Origin: Sulfurimicrobium sp964384915
GTDB taxonomy: Bacteria > Pseudomonadota > Gammaproteobacteria > Burkholderiales > Sulfuricellaceae
DNA length: 64,000 nt
Direction of reading: 5' to 3'
Assembly (NCBI GenBank): GCA_964384915.1
Contig: CAYLMA010000005.1
Location: forward strand, 71,184-135,183
This document shows positions 1 through 9,012 of this stretch, piece by piece (position 1 is the stretch's first letter; every line of letters starts with the position of its first letter). The notes beneath the pieces were generated by a model. The model had not been told where the DNA came from. It saw nothing but the letters and a program-made list of their open reading frames with translations, and ran no database searches. A program made the translations under genes and the position numbers.

Positions 1-121
1 CGCTCTCGCCGAAATGATGCATCCAGCGCAGCACCTGCTTGGCGCGAAACGGCTTCTCACCAATTTCAGCGAAGAAAGCGGTGAGCTGCGGGAGATCGAA
101 GTTGAGCAGATTGACGGGCAT
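1..121 (-). CDS. rlmN: 23S rRNA/tRNA adenine-C2 methyltransferase RlmN, N-terminal part (runs off left edge)
   Basis: Only the first 40 codons lie in the window. The translation begins MPVNLLNFDLPQLTAFFAEI and continues through a KPFRAKQVLRW segment, which matches the N-terminal helical domain of the radical-SAM RNA methyltransferase RlmN. RlmN methylates C2 of A2503 in 23S rRNA and A37 of some tRNAs. The catalytic CxxxCxxC motif is outside the window. The ATG overlaps the ndk stop by one base (TAATG), so the two genes are translationally coupled; ndk-rlmN is a common order in proteobacteria. Confidence 0.85.
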   Translation of the reverse strand, partial: MPVNLLNFDLPQLTAFFAEIGEKPFRAKQVLRWMHHFGES

Positions 122-546
122 TAGCGCGCGTAAACTTCCATTGCCGGGAAGAAATAGCAGATTTCAGCTTTGGCGGTATCGGGGCCATCAGAGCCATGCA
201 CGGCATTGGCATCGATGCTTTCGGCGAAATCGGCGCGGATGGTGCCTTTCTCAGCCTTCTTCGGATCGGTGGCGCCCATCAGTTCGCGGTTCATGGCAAT
301 CGCATTTTCGCCTTCCAGCACCTGGATCATGACCGGCCCGGAAATCATGAAATCCACCAGGTCCTTGAAGAAGGGGCGTTCACGGTGCACGGCGTAGAAG
401 CCTTCGGCTTCGGCGCGGGACAGATGCTTCATTTTGGAAGCGGCAATCTTGAGGCCATTGCTTTCGAAGCGGGAATAAATCTTGCCAATGACGTTCTTGG
501 CGACGGCATCGGGTTTGATGATGGACAGGGTGCGTTCTACAGCCAT
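121..546 (-). CDS. ndk: Nucleoside diphosphate kinase
   Basis: The 141-residue product is full length for the family. It transfers the gamma phosphate from ATP to nucleoside diphosphates through a phosphohistidine intermediate in the cytoplasm. The start MAVERTLSIIKPDAV contains the conserved Lys11, and the active-site His117 lies in the NAVHGSD motif. It is the first gene of a pair with rlmN (one-base overlap). An AACTGGAGATACAA ribosome-binding stretch precedes the ATG. Confidence 0.97.
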   Translation of the reverse strand: MAVERTLSIIKPDAVAKNVIGKIYSRFESNGLKIAASKMKHLSRAEAEGFYAVHRERPFFKDLVDFMISGPVMIQVLEGENAIAMNRELMGATDPKKAEKGTIRADFAESIDANAVHGSDGPDTAKAEICYFFPAMEVYAR

Positions 547-574
547 TTGTATCTCCAGTTTCAGGTAAATATTA

Positions 575-590
575 GGGTTATTAACAACCC
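575..590. repeat. Short inverted repeat in the ndk/SPOR-gene divergent region
   Basis: GGGTTATTAACAACCC is a near-perfect 16-bp dyad (one mismatch) located about 30 bp upstream of the ndk ATG. It could be a leader hairpin of ndk mRNA or an operator. No clear sigma-70 promoter pair was identified next to it, so its role is unknown. Confidence 0.3.
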
Positions 591-695
591 GCTAAAATAC
601 CATGGAATCCTTATTAAATAAACCTCGCGGCGGCAAAAGCGAAGTGATAACATTCGCCCCATTCTCTCTGACGACACTGCGAATAGGAAGTTTCA

Positions 696-1448
696 ATGGC
701 GGAGCAAGCGGTCAACGACGAACACGCCGAGATCAAGAAACGCGCCATGCGGCGCCTCATCGTTGCAGGCACTCTGGTCACTGCAGCCGTCGTCGCCCTT
801 ACGGTGTTAAATTACAAGTCTGAAGAGCGCGTGGTTCCCGCCACCACCTCCGGAGCACCCGCCGTCGCAACACCCGAACCCGCCCCGCCTGAAGCCGTAC
901 CAACAAAAACAGCCGAGGAAGCGCCTCCCGAAACACCCGTCCCGGACGTTCTTCCGGCACCGGATAGCGAAGCAGCGCCGACGACAGCCCCCCCTCCCCC
1001 AGAGGTGCTGAACAAACCGAGCCAATTCACTCCGGCAGCGGCAAAACCGCGCACCGAAGCGATCTCCGCCCCAGCCCCATCCAAAGCGGCCGGCACAGCC
1101 ATTGCAGAATCAAGCACCCCGCAAGCAGTGACGATTTCCCCGCCTTCTCCCGCGAAAAAATCCACTGCGCCGACAAGCATGGAGAGCAAGCCCATCGCTG
1201 TTCCGGCAGCGCCTCCCGCCAGGACAACAGAGACCACTGCGCCCAAGGCTTACGTGGTCCAACTGGGCCTTTTCTCCAATTATGAAAATGCCGTCCAGCT
1301 TCAGAAGAGGCTGGCGGATCATGGCATCAAGTCCTATACCGAGACGCGCCTTCATGTCGGCCCGTTCCAGAGCAAGGCCGAAGCCGAGCAGGCCATGACC
1401 CGGATCCGCAGCATGGGGATCAATGCCGTCCTGGTGCCAACCCGCTAA
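696..1448 (+). CDS. SPOR-domain protein, single N-terminal membrane anchor
   Basis: The product has 250 residues. A short charged cytoplasmic N-terminus is followed by one membrane helix (about residues 20-40, LIVAGTLVTAAVVALTV). A long Pro/Ala/Thr-rich linker (about 45-175) follows, and a C-terminal SPOR domain (about 178-250, starting KAYVVQLGLFSN). SPOR domains bind denuded peptidoglycan glycan strands, often at the septum, so this is probably a periplasm-facing cell-wall or division protein similar in layout to DedD. The exact role is not known. AGGAAG stands 4-9 bases before the ATG. It ends 21 bp before kup on the same strand, so the two may be co-transcribed. Confidence 0.85.
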   Translation: MAEQAVNDEHAEIKKRAMRRLIVAGTLVTAAVVALTVLNYKSEERVVPATTSGAPAVATPEPAPPEAVPTKTAEEAPPETPVPDVLPAPDSEAAPTTAPPPPEVLNKPSQFTPAAAKPRTEAISAPAPSKAAGTAIAESSTPQAVTISPPSPAKKSTAPTSMESKPIAVPAAPPARTTETTAPKAYVVQLGLFSNYENAVQLQKRLADHGIKSYTETRLHVGPFQSKAEAEQAMTRIRSMGINAVLVPTR

Positions 1449-1469
1449 AGAACCCTTCAGCAACCATAG

Positions 1470-3350
1470 ATGCCTACCAGCAACAACACACGCCTGCCCT
1501 CTCTTGCCCTGGGCGCGCTGGGTGTCGTTTATGGCGACATCGGCACCAGCCCGCTGTACACCCTGAAAGAAGTATTCGCCCCCAGCCCCCATCAACTGCC
1601 GGCCTCGCCGGACAACATCCTAGGCATTCTGTCCCTGGTGCTGTGGTCGCTGATCATCGTGGTTTCGATCAAATACGTGGTCTTCATCATGCGCGCCGAC
1701 AACCGCGGCGAAGGCGGCATCATGGCTCTGATCGCCCTGGCGCTGCGCGAGGCCAGGGACAATCCGAAGCGCCAGCGCATGATCATGATGTTCGGCATCC
1801 TTGGCGCCTGCATGTTTTATGGCGACGGCATGGTAACGCCGGCGATTTCCGTACTCTCCGCCGTGGAAGGCCTGGAAGTGGCAGCACCCGCCCTGCATGC
1901 CTATATCGTCCCGATTTCCCTGACGGTGCTGTTCATCCTGTTCCTTGTGCAGCGCCATGGCACGGCACGGGTCGGCACCCTGTTCGGCCCGGTGATGGTG
2001 GTGTGGTTTTTCGTTCTCGCCGTGCTTGGCATCAACAGCATCGTCCAAACACCCGAAGTATTGCAGGCCGCCAACCCGGTCTACGCCTTCCAGCTCTTCG
2101 CCAGCCACAAGTGGCTGGCCTTCATCGCGCTGGGCGCCGTGGTGCTCGCAGTCACCGGCGGCGAGGCGCTTTACGCAGACATGGGGCACTTCGGCCGCAG
2201 GCCGATCCAGATCGCATGGTTTGGCTTTGTCCTGCCGGGACTGCTGCTCAATTATTTCGGCCAGGGCGCGCTGCTGCTGCGCGAACCGGAAGCCATCAAC
2301 AACCCCTTCTACCACCTGGCGCCGGATTGGGCGCTCTACCCCATGATCGCGCTGGCCACGCTGGCAACAGTCATCGCGTCCCAGGCCGTGATCACGGGCG
2401 CGTTCTCTGTCACGCGCCAGGCAATGCAACTGGGCTACGTGCCGCGCATGCAGGTCCAGCACACCTCCGAACAGGAAAAGGGCCAGATCTATATTCCCGC
2501 CATCAACTGGGCACTCCTCGCGGCGGTCGTGATACTGGTGCTGGGTTTCCGCTCCTCAGGCAACATGGCTGCCGCGTACGGCATCGCCGTGACCGGCGAC
2601 ATGGTGATCACCTCCATCCTCGCCACCTTCGTTTTCAGCCGTGCCCTGGGCTGGGGCTGGGCCAAGGCGATCGCCCTGTTCAGCATTTTCCTGGTGGTGG
2701 ATCTCGCCTTCTTCGGCGCCAACCTGCTCAAGATTGCCGACGGCGGCTGGTTCCCGCTCCTCGCCGGTTTTGCGATCTTCGTCCTCATGACCACCTGGAA
2801 GCGCGGCCGCCAGTTGCTCTACCAGCGCATGGAAGGCGATGCGCTGGCCCTCGAACCCTTCATCGAAAGCCTGGGTTACGGCGACATGGCGCGCGTACCC
2901 GGCACGGCGGTGTTCTTGACCCCAAACCCCAAGGGCGTGCCACAGGCGCTGCTGCACAACCTCAAACACAACAAGGTACTGCACGAACGCGTGATTCTGG
3001 CGACGGTCATCATCCAGGACATCCCCTACGTCGCCGAAGATGAACGCGTCCAGCAGGATGCGCTGCCCAACGATTTCCACCGCATCACCATTTTCTACGG
3101 CTTCATGGATGAGCCCGACCTGCCGCGCGACCTGGCCCTGAGCTGCACGCAACACGGCTTCGAACTCGACATGATGGACACCTCCTTCTTCATCGGCCGC
3201 GAAACCCTGATTCCCCGCGTCGGCTCGGAAATGTGCCTGTGGCGCGAAAAACTTTTCGTCAGCATGTTCCGCAACGCCGGTAGCGCCACGCATTTCTTCA
3301 AGCTGCCGCCCAACCGGGTGGTTGAGCTCGGCGCACAGATCAGGCTTTAG
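1470..3350 (+). CDS. kup: Low-affinity potassium uptake protein Kup
   Basis: The 626-residue product has the Kup/HAK family signature near the start (LALGALGVVYGDIGTSPLYT). About twelve hydrophobic segments fill the first 430 residues, and a C-terminal cytoplasmic domain of about 190 residues follows. Kup imports K+ together with H+ across the inner membrane. The length equals the family norm and no disruption is seen. No strong ribosome-binding site precedes the ATG. It lies 21 bp after the SPOR-domain gene. Confidence 0.95.
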   Translation: MPTSNNTRLPSLALGALGVVYGDIGTSPLYTLKEVFAPSPHQLPASPDNILGILSLVLWSLIIVVSIKYVVFIMRADNRGEGGIMALIALALREARDNPKRQRMIMMFGILGACMFYGDGMVTPAISVLSAVEGLEVAAPALHAYIVPISLTVLFILFLVQRHGTARVGTLFGPVMVVWFFVLAVLGINSIVQTPEVLQAANPVYAFQLFASHKWLAFIALGAVVLAVTGGEALYADMGHFGRRPIQIAWFGFVLPGLLLNYFGQGALLLREPEAINNPFYHLAPDWALYPMIALATLATVIASQAVITGAFSVTRQAMQLGYVPRMQVQHTSEQEKGQIYIPAINWALLAAVVILVLGFRSSGNMAAAYGIAVTGDMVITSILATFVFSRALGWGWAKAIALFSIFLVVDLAFFGANLLKIADGGWFPLLAGFAIFVLMTTWKRGRQLLYQRMEGDALALEPFIESLGYGDMARVPGTAVFLTPNPKGVPQALLHNLKHNKVLHERVILATVIIQDIPYVAEDERVQQDALPNDFHRITIFYGFMDEPDLPRDLALSCTQHGFELDMMDTSFFIGRETLIPRVGSEMCLWREKLFVSMFRNAGSATHFFKLPPNRVVELGAQIRL

Positions 3351-3373
3351 CACCAGTTCGCCACTATCGTCCC

Positions 3374-3401
3374 TCGCAATGGCAATGCAGCCTGTTATAA
3401 T
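3374..3401 (+). promoter_or_regulatory. Predicted sigma-70 promoter of prfC (extended -10)
   Basis: TATAAT at 3396-3401 is a perfect -10 hexamer and is preceded by TGT, giving the extended form TGNTATAAT. The -35 candidate TCGCAA (3374-3379, 16-bp spacer) is weak, as expected for an extended -10 promoter. Transcription would start near 3408, about 20 bases before the prfC ATG. Confidence 0.6.
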
Positions 3402-3428
3402 TGCAGATTTTTTCCGCCATTTAAGACC

Positions 3429-5000
<1,572 letters not shown>

Positions 5001-5202
5001 GCCACTGCAGCGGCTGAAAACCCACACCAGAGACCAAATGCTCGAGAAGGGGTGGAAGCACAGCTTAGGCAAATGGCGTCATGAAACGCGCACCCACTAT
5101 GCTGGGAATACCGTCACTTCCAAACGCCTGATCAGATCGCGGTTAAATCACCCGGAAAGCCCGTGAACATTTCCAGGGTTATCGCCTTGCTCCAGCCTGA
5201 AA

Positions 5203-5553
5203 CTAATGCTCTCCCTTGGTGCGAAGCAGCCCCGCCATGCGGTTACCCTGTTTCTGCGGTCCGCCCTTGGGGAAAATCTCGTGCAGATAGTGGTTGTTGC
5301 CGCGCTCCTTCCCCCACACCTGGGCGAAGTGCTTGATCATATTGCGCACCTGGGCCTGAACCGAGTGTTCGTGATAATACTCCCGCAAATAGCGGATCAC
5401 TTCCCAATGTTCCTCGGTCAACTCCAGATCTTCCTGCTTGGCCAGCGCGACGGCGTAGTCCTCTGACCATTCGTCAAGATTCCGGATGTAACCTTCGGAA
5501 TCAGTCTCGATCTCCTTACCGTTTACAAGTAAATATCTGCTATGAAAACCCAT
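5203..5553 (-). CDS. DsrC/TusE-family protein lacking both C-terminal redox cysteines (RspA type)
   Basis: The 116-residue product aligns by eye along its whole length with DsrC/TusE: a DSEGYIRNLDEWSED N-terminus, LELTEEHWEVIRYLREYY, and a GNNHYLHEIFPKGGPQKQGN segment leading to the C-terminal arm. DsrC proteins carry sulfur on two cysteines of that arm, and TusE on the last one. Here the two positions are Asn104 and Glu115, so neither persulfide chemistry nor the DsrC trisulfide is possible. Cysteine-free family members have been set apart as RspA, thought to be regulatory. It is the last gene of the nar cluster, 88 bp after the cytochrome c gene. AAGGGGGAAGG precedes the ATG. Confidence 0.85.
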   Translation of the reverse strand: MGFHSRYLLVNGKEIETDSEGYIRNLDEWSEDYAVALAKQEDLELTEEHWEVIRYLREYYHEHSVQAQVRNMIKHFAQVWGKERGNNHYLHEIFPKGGPQKQGNRMAGLLRTKGEH

Positions 5554-5641
5554 GTGCCTTCCCCCTTACAATAAAGCCGGCATTTGATTTGTTTTGATTA
5601 CACAAAACTTAATCGTGCTCCCGCACAGCCGGAAATATTTC

Positions 5642-6046
5642 CTACAACGTATCAACATATGCTGCAAGGTTGACGATATCTTCGTCGGTCAACTCCTTCG
5701 CCCACGGCGCCATCAGATTGGTCATTGGCCCCACGTGGTAGCCGCTGCGGTACAGCCTCAGCATCATTTCTACCCTTTCAGCGCCCCTGCCGGCAATGGG
5801 CGGCGTGAACTTCCCCCCATGACCAGTACGGTGATGGCAAAGGCGGCAGATGGATTCGTACTTGACCATGCCGGCACGTACCTTGGCGCCAAGATCAGGG
5901 TCGGCGGCTTCGATTCGTTCCACTTTAGCCAGGTCCGGGCCTTTGCGATTTTCCGCATCACCACTCTGGATAATTTCCTGCAACGCGAAGTGCACCCCAA
6001 AACCGACTGCGACCACCAGCAGCAGCCAGCTAAGCCCACGGAGCAT
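5642..6046 (-). CDS. Membrane-anchored monohaem cytochrome c
   Basis: The 134-residue product has an N-terminal hydrophobic helix (about residues 3-24) that should act as an uncleaved anchor. A class I cytochrome c domain follows. The haem motif CRLCH is at residues 67-71 and the likely axial methionine is Met112, in MAPWAKELTDEDI. It would sit on the periplasmic face of the inner membrane. The gene follows narI by 124 bp on the same strand and has a GGAAAGGAAGC ribosome-binding site. Its place suggests electron transfer to or from the NarI quinol site or another periplasmic partner, but that is inference. Confidence 0.85.
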   Translation of the reverse strand: MLRGLSWLLLVVAVGFGVHFALQEIIQSGDAENRKGPDLAKVERIEAADPDLGAKVRAGMVKYESICRLCHHRTGHGGKFTPPIAGRGAERVEMMLRLYRSGYHVGPMTNLMAPWAKELTDEDIVNLAAYVDTL

Positions 6047-6127
6047 GCTTGCTTCCTTTCCGGAACTTAATCAGGCATTCACTGGTTTTGTAATCAGACA
6101 TGAAAACACCTCGAATAGACTGCGGGC

Positions 6128-6153
6128 GCCACCACCCCAGCAGGGGTGGCGGC
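6128..6153. repeat. GC-rich stem-loop between narI and the cytochrome c gene
   Basis: CCACCCC (6132-6138) pairs with GGGGTGG (6143-6149) across a 4-base loop. An outer GCC/GGC extends the stem to about ten pairs. There is no T-run on either side, so it is not a standard intrinsic terminator. In the nar transcript it could stabilise upstream mRNA or lower expression of the two downstream genes. Confidence 0.45.
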
Positions 6154-6170
6154 ATGCCCGGCTTTGACGC

Positions 6171-6884
6171 TTAACGCGCAGCGAAGCGGCGCTTGCTGCG
6201 CACGATCTGGTAAGACCGTGCCAGATAACCGAACGGCGCGCTCCAGATATGAACCAGACGGGTGAACGGGAACAGCAGGAACAGCGACATGCCGAAGACC
6301 AGATGCAGCTTGAATACCACTTCAACGTGGGACACCAGTTCCGGCTTCGGGCTGAACAGCACGATGCTCTTTGCCCACTGCGCCAATGCCATCATGGTAT
6401 CCGCGCTACCCAGCGAAGCGTGATGGGCGGTGGTGAAGGTGGTGGCCAGGCCGAACAGCAGGGTGATCATGATCCAGAACAGGATGAAGATGTCCGACGT
6501 GCGGCTCGTTGCGCGTATGCGTGGATTGGTCATACGGCGCACCAACAGCATCCCGCCGCCGATCAGGCACAGAATGCCGAGGAAACCGCCGCCGTACATG
6601 GCGATGCTTTGCTTGCCGAGAGAGGACAAGCCGATCGTTCCCCAGATAGCGTAGGGTGCCAGCAGCCCGACAAGATGGCCGCAGAAGATGCCGATGATGC
6701 CGATGTGGAACAGATTGCTGGCCAGGCGCACCCCCCCCGTTGAAAGCAGCTGACTGGAGGCGCTTGTCCAACCATACTGTTCGCGGTCAAAGCGTACCCA
6801 ACTGCCGATAATAAATATGCTTAGGCAAATGTAGGGAAAAATGCCAAAAAGCAAATTGTTCATATTAAAAAGATCTTCGTTCAT
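6171..6884 (-). CDS. narI: Respiratory nitrate reductase gamma subunit (di-haem b membrane anchor)
   Basis: The 237-residue product has five predicted membrane helices and the family pattern. Conserved haem-ligand histidines are in the second helix (LFHIGIIGIFCGHL) and near residues 190-210. NarI anchors NarGH to the inner membrane, oxidises quinol at the periplasmic side and passes electrons through two b haems to NarH. AAGGAGGAATAAA precedes the ATG. It starts 11 bp after narJ. Confidence 0.97.
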   Translation of the reverse strand: MNEDLFNMNNLLFGIFPYICLSIFIIGSWVRFDREQYGWTSASSQLLSTGGVRLASNLFHIGIIGIFCGHLVGLLAPYAIWGTIGLSSLGKQSIAMYGGGFLGILCLIGGGMLLVRRMTNPRIRATSRTSDIFILFWIMITLLFGLATTFTTAHHASLGSADTMMALAQWAKSIVLFSPKPELVSHVEVVFKLHLVFGMSLFLLFPFTRLVHIWSAPFGYLARSYQIVRSKRRFAAR

Positions 6885-6895
6885 TTTATTCCTCC

Positions 6896-7420
6896 TTAAG
6901 CAGCAACACAGGCCGGTGCGGCACGGTTCTTAACGATAGAAACCAGCGGCGCATAAGGGCTATTGGCCTTCTTCAGATTGTCGGCCAACACCGTCAGAAC
7001 CTTGCTGGCATCGGACAAAAAGGCCTTCGCCTCCTTGTCTTCCTGCAATGCCACGAATTCAAGGATCAGCGGCAGATAGTCAGGCAACTCGTTAGTCATC
7101 TGCTTCACGCCGTAGTCCTTATACAATTCACCCAGATCGATCAGCGCCGGACCGCGGTTCTTGTCGTTATCATCACCAAAAAAATGGTGCGTCAAGTGCA
7201 GGCTATGCTCCGGCGTGAGGTCGAAAGTTCTGACATAGTCTTCCTGGATTGCAATCGGGTCGCCGTTTTCAAGCCAGGTCACGAACTTCTTCACCTCTGC
7301 CCATTCGGCCACGTCGCTATCAACTGTCTCATCCAGCAGCTTGCTGATGACCGGCAGATTGTCGAATAGCTCCTGATCGGGATACTCCAGCAGAGCCGAT
7401 AAAATTTTGTAGATTTGCAT
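6896..7420 (-). CDS. narJ: Nitrate reductase assembly chaperone NarJ
   Basis: The 174-residue cytoplasmic chaperone belongs to the TorD-like NarJ/NarW family. It begins MQIYKILSALLEYPDQELFDNL and contains the LTPEHSLHLTHHFFGDDNDKNRG region with the conserved ERSLHLFEHVHG-like stretch. NarJ holds apo-NarG until the molybdenum cofactor and the FS0 cluster are inserted. The length is shorter than E. coli NarJ (236 aa). It sits between narH (11-bp gap) and narI (11-bp gap). GAGGATAAATC precedes the ATG. Confidence 0.93.
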   Translation of the reverse strand: MQIYKILSALLEYPDQELFDNLPVISKLLDETVDSDVAEWAEVKKFVTWLENGDPIAIQEDYVRTFDLTPEHSLHLTHHFFGDDNDKNRGPALIDLGELYKDYGVKQMTNELPDYLPLILEFVALQEDKEAKAFLSDASKVLTVLADNLKKANSPYAPLVSIVKNRAAPACVAA

Positions 7421-7431
7421 GATTTATCCTC

Positions 7432-8979
7432 TTAGCTATTGTCCGCGGGCGGGGCCAGTTCGGCGGGTTCCATCGATTCCTTGCGGCGCCGCGGGAACAT
7501 GGAGATCTTGCTGATACCGACCGAGGAACTGTTACCGAATGTGAAGCCATTCTGCCCCTGGAAGCCGTGCGCATCATCCAGGCGTTCTTCCTCATGACCG
7601 GTTGGGATCACAAAGCGGTCTTCGTAATTCGCGATGGCCAGATAACGGTACATTTCCTTGGCTTGATCTTCCGTAATCCCTGCAGCATCCAGCGCGCGGG
7701 TATCCGCGACACCTTCCACGTGCACCGAACGCTGGTAGCTGCGCATGGCGATGAGGCGGTTCAACGCGCTAAGAATCGGCGCTTCCTTGCCGGCGGTAAG
7801 CAGGTTGGCCAGGTATTTGATCGGAGTGCGCATGGTGCCGGCCTGCGGAATCGCGCCGTCCGGACCGACCGGCAGGTTGCCCTGGTCGATCTGAGACTGA
7901 ACCGGCGAAAGTGGCGGCACATACCAGACCATCGGCAGAGTGCGGAACTCGGGGTGCATCGGGAAAGCGATTTTCCAATCGATCGCCATTTTGTAGATCG
8001 GCGACTTTTGCGCTGCGATGATCCAGTCTTCGTTGATCCCTTCGGCACGGGCAGCAGCAATCACGGCCGGGTCGTTGGGATCGAGGAAAATCTTGCACTG
8101 CGCTTCGTACAGATCCTGTTCGTTGCTGATGCTGGCCAGCTCTTCGATGCGGTCAGCGTCATACAGCATGATGCCGTTGTAGCGGATGCGGCCAACACAG
8201 GATTCCGAGCATACCGTCGCCATGCCGGACTCGACACGCGGGTAGCAAGCGATGCACTTCTCGGCCTTGCCGGATTCCCAGTTGTAGTACACCTTTTTGT
8301 AAGGGCATGCGCTCATGCAGAAACGCCAGCCACGGCACTTATCCTGATCGACCAGCACGATGCCATCTTCTTCGCGCTTGTAGATGGAACCTGACGGGCA
8401 GGCCGCCACACAGGCCGGATTCAGGCAATGATTGCAGATACGCGGCAAATACAGATTGAAGGTATTCTCGAACTGGCCGTACATCTCCTTCTGGATGTTA
8501 TCCATGTTCTTGTCTACGCTGCGCTTGGCGAATTCGCCTGCCAGATCGTCTTCCCAGTTCGGGCCCCAGGTGATTTTTTCGATGGGATCGCCAGTGAGCA
8601 TCGACAGCGGACGTGCTGTAGGCGCCGCCTCGGACAGCGGCGCATTCTGCAGGCGCGCATAGTTGTAGGTGAACGGCTCGTAGTAATCGTCGATCTCGGG
8701 CAGATCTGGATTGGCGAAAATATTCAACAGCTTCGAAGCACGGCCGCCGGATTTCAGCTCCAGCTTGCCGCCGGCCAGCGTCCAGCCACCCTTCCATTTT
8801 TCCTGGTTTTCCCACTGCTTGGGGTAGCCGATACCGGGCTTGGACTCGACGTTATTGAACCAGACATATTCCACGCCCTTGCGGTTGGTCCAGGTGTTCT
8901 TGCAGGTCACCGAGCAGGTGTGGCAACCGATACATTTGTCCAGATTGAAGACAAATGCGAATTGTGCACGTATTTTCAT
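7432..8979 (-). CDS. narH: Respiratory nitrate reductase beta subunit (4Fe-4S/3Fe-4S)
   Basis: The 515-residue iron-sulfur subunit carries electrons from NarI haems to NarG. The first cluster motif is CIGCHTCSVTCKN (about residue 16). The second cluster region starts CNHCLNPACVAACP. The third is the CRGWRFCMSACP motif, in which Trp replaces a cysteine so that a 3Fe-4S cluster forms. CIACYPRVESG and CSESCVGRIR complete the set. AGGAGAAACAC precedes the ATG. Length and motifs agree with E. coli NarH (512 aa). Confidence 0.98.
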   Translation of the reverse strand: MKIRAQFAFVFNLDKCIGCHTCSVTCKNTWTNRKGVEYVWFNNVESKPGIGYPKQWENQEKWKGGWTLAGGKLELKSGGRASKLLNIFANPDLPEIDDYYEPFTYNYARLQNAPLSEAAPTARPLSMLTGDPIEKITWGPNWEDDLAGEFAKRSVDKNMDNIQKEMYGQFENTFNLYLPRICNHCLNPACVAACPSGSIYKREEDGIVLVDQDKCRGWRFCMSACPYKKVYYNWESGKAEKCIACYPRVESGMATVCSESCVGRIRYNGIMLYDADRIEELASISNEQDLYEAQCKIFLDPNDPAVIAAARAEGINEDWIIAAQKSPIYKMAIDWKIAFPMHPEFRTLPMVWYVPPLSPVQSQIDQGNLPVGPDGAIPQAGTMRTPIKYLANLLTAGKEAPILSALNRLIAMRSYQRSVHVEGVADTRALDAAGITEDQAKEMYRYLAIANYEDRFVIPTGHEEERLDDAHGFQGQNGFTFGNSSSVGISKISMFPRRRKESMEPAELAPPADNS

Positions 8980-9012
8980 GTGTTTCTCCTATTTATCCTG
9001 TTCACGCGACGA

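Noticed and set aside
5001..5202. Possible small gene or terminator between prfC and the DsrC-like gene
   Set aside because: No hairpin with T-run and no frame with a start signal was seen.
5571..5594. TTGATTTGTTTTGATTA as an FNR site before the DsrC-like gene
   Set aside because: The two TTGAT words are direct, not inverted, and do not fit the FNR consensus.
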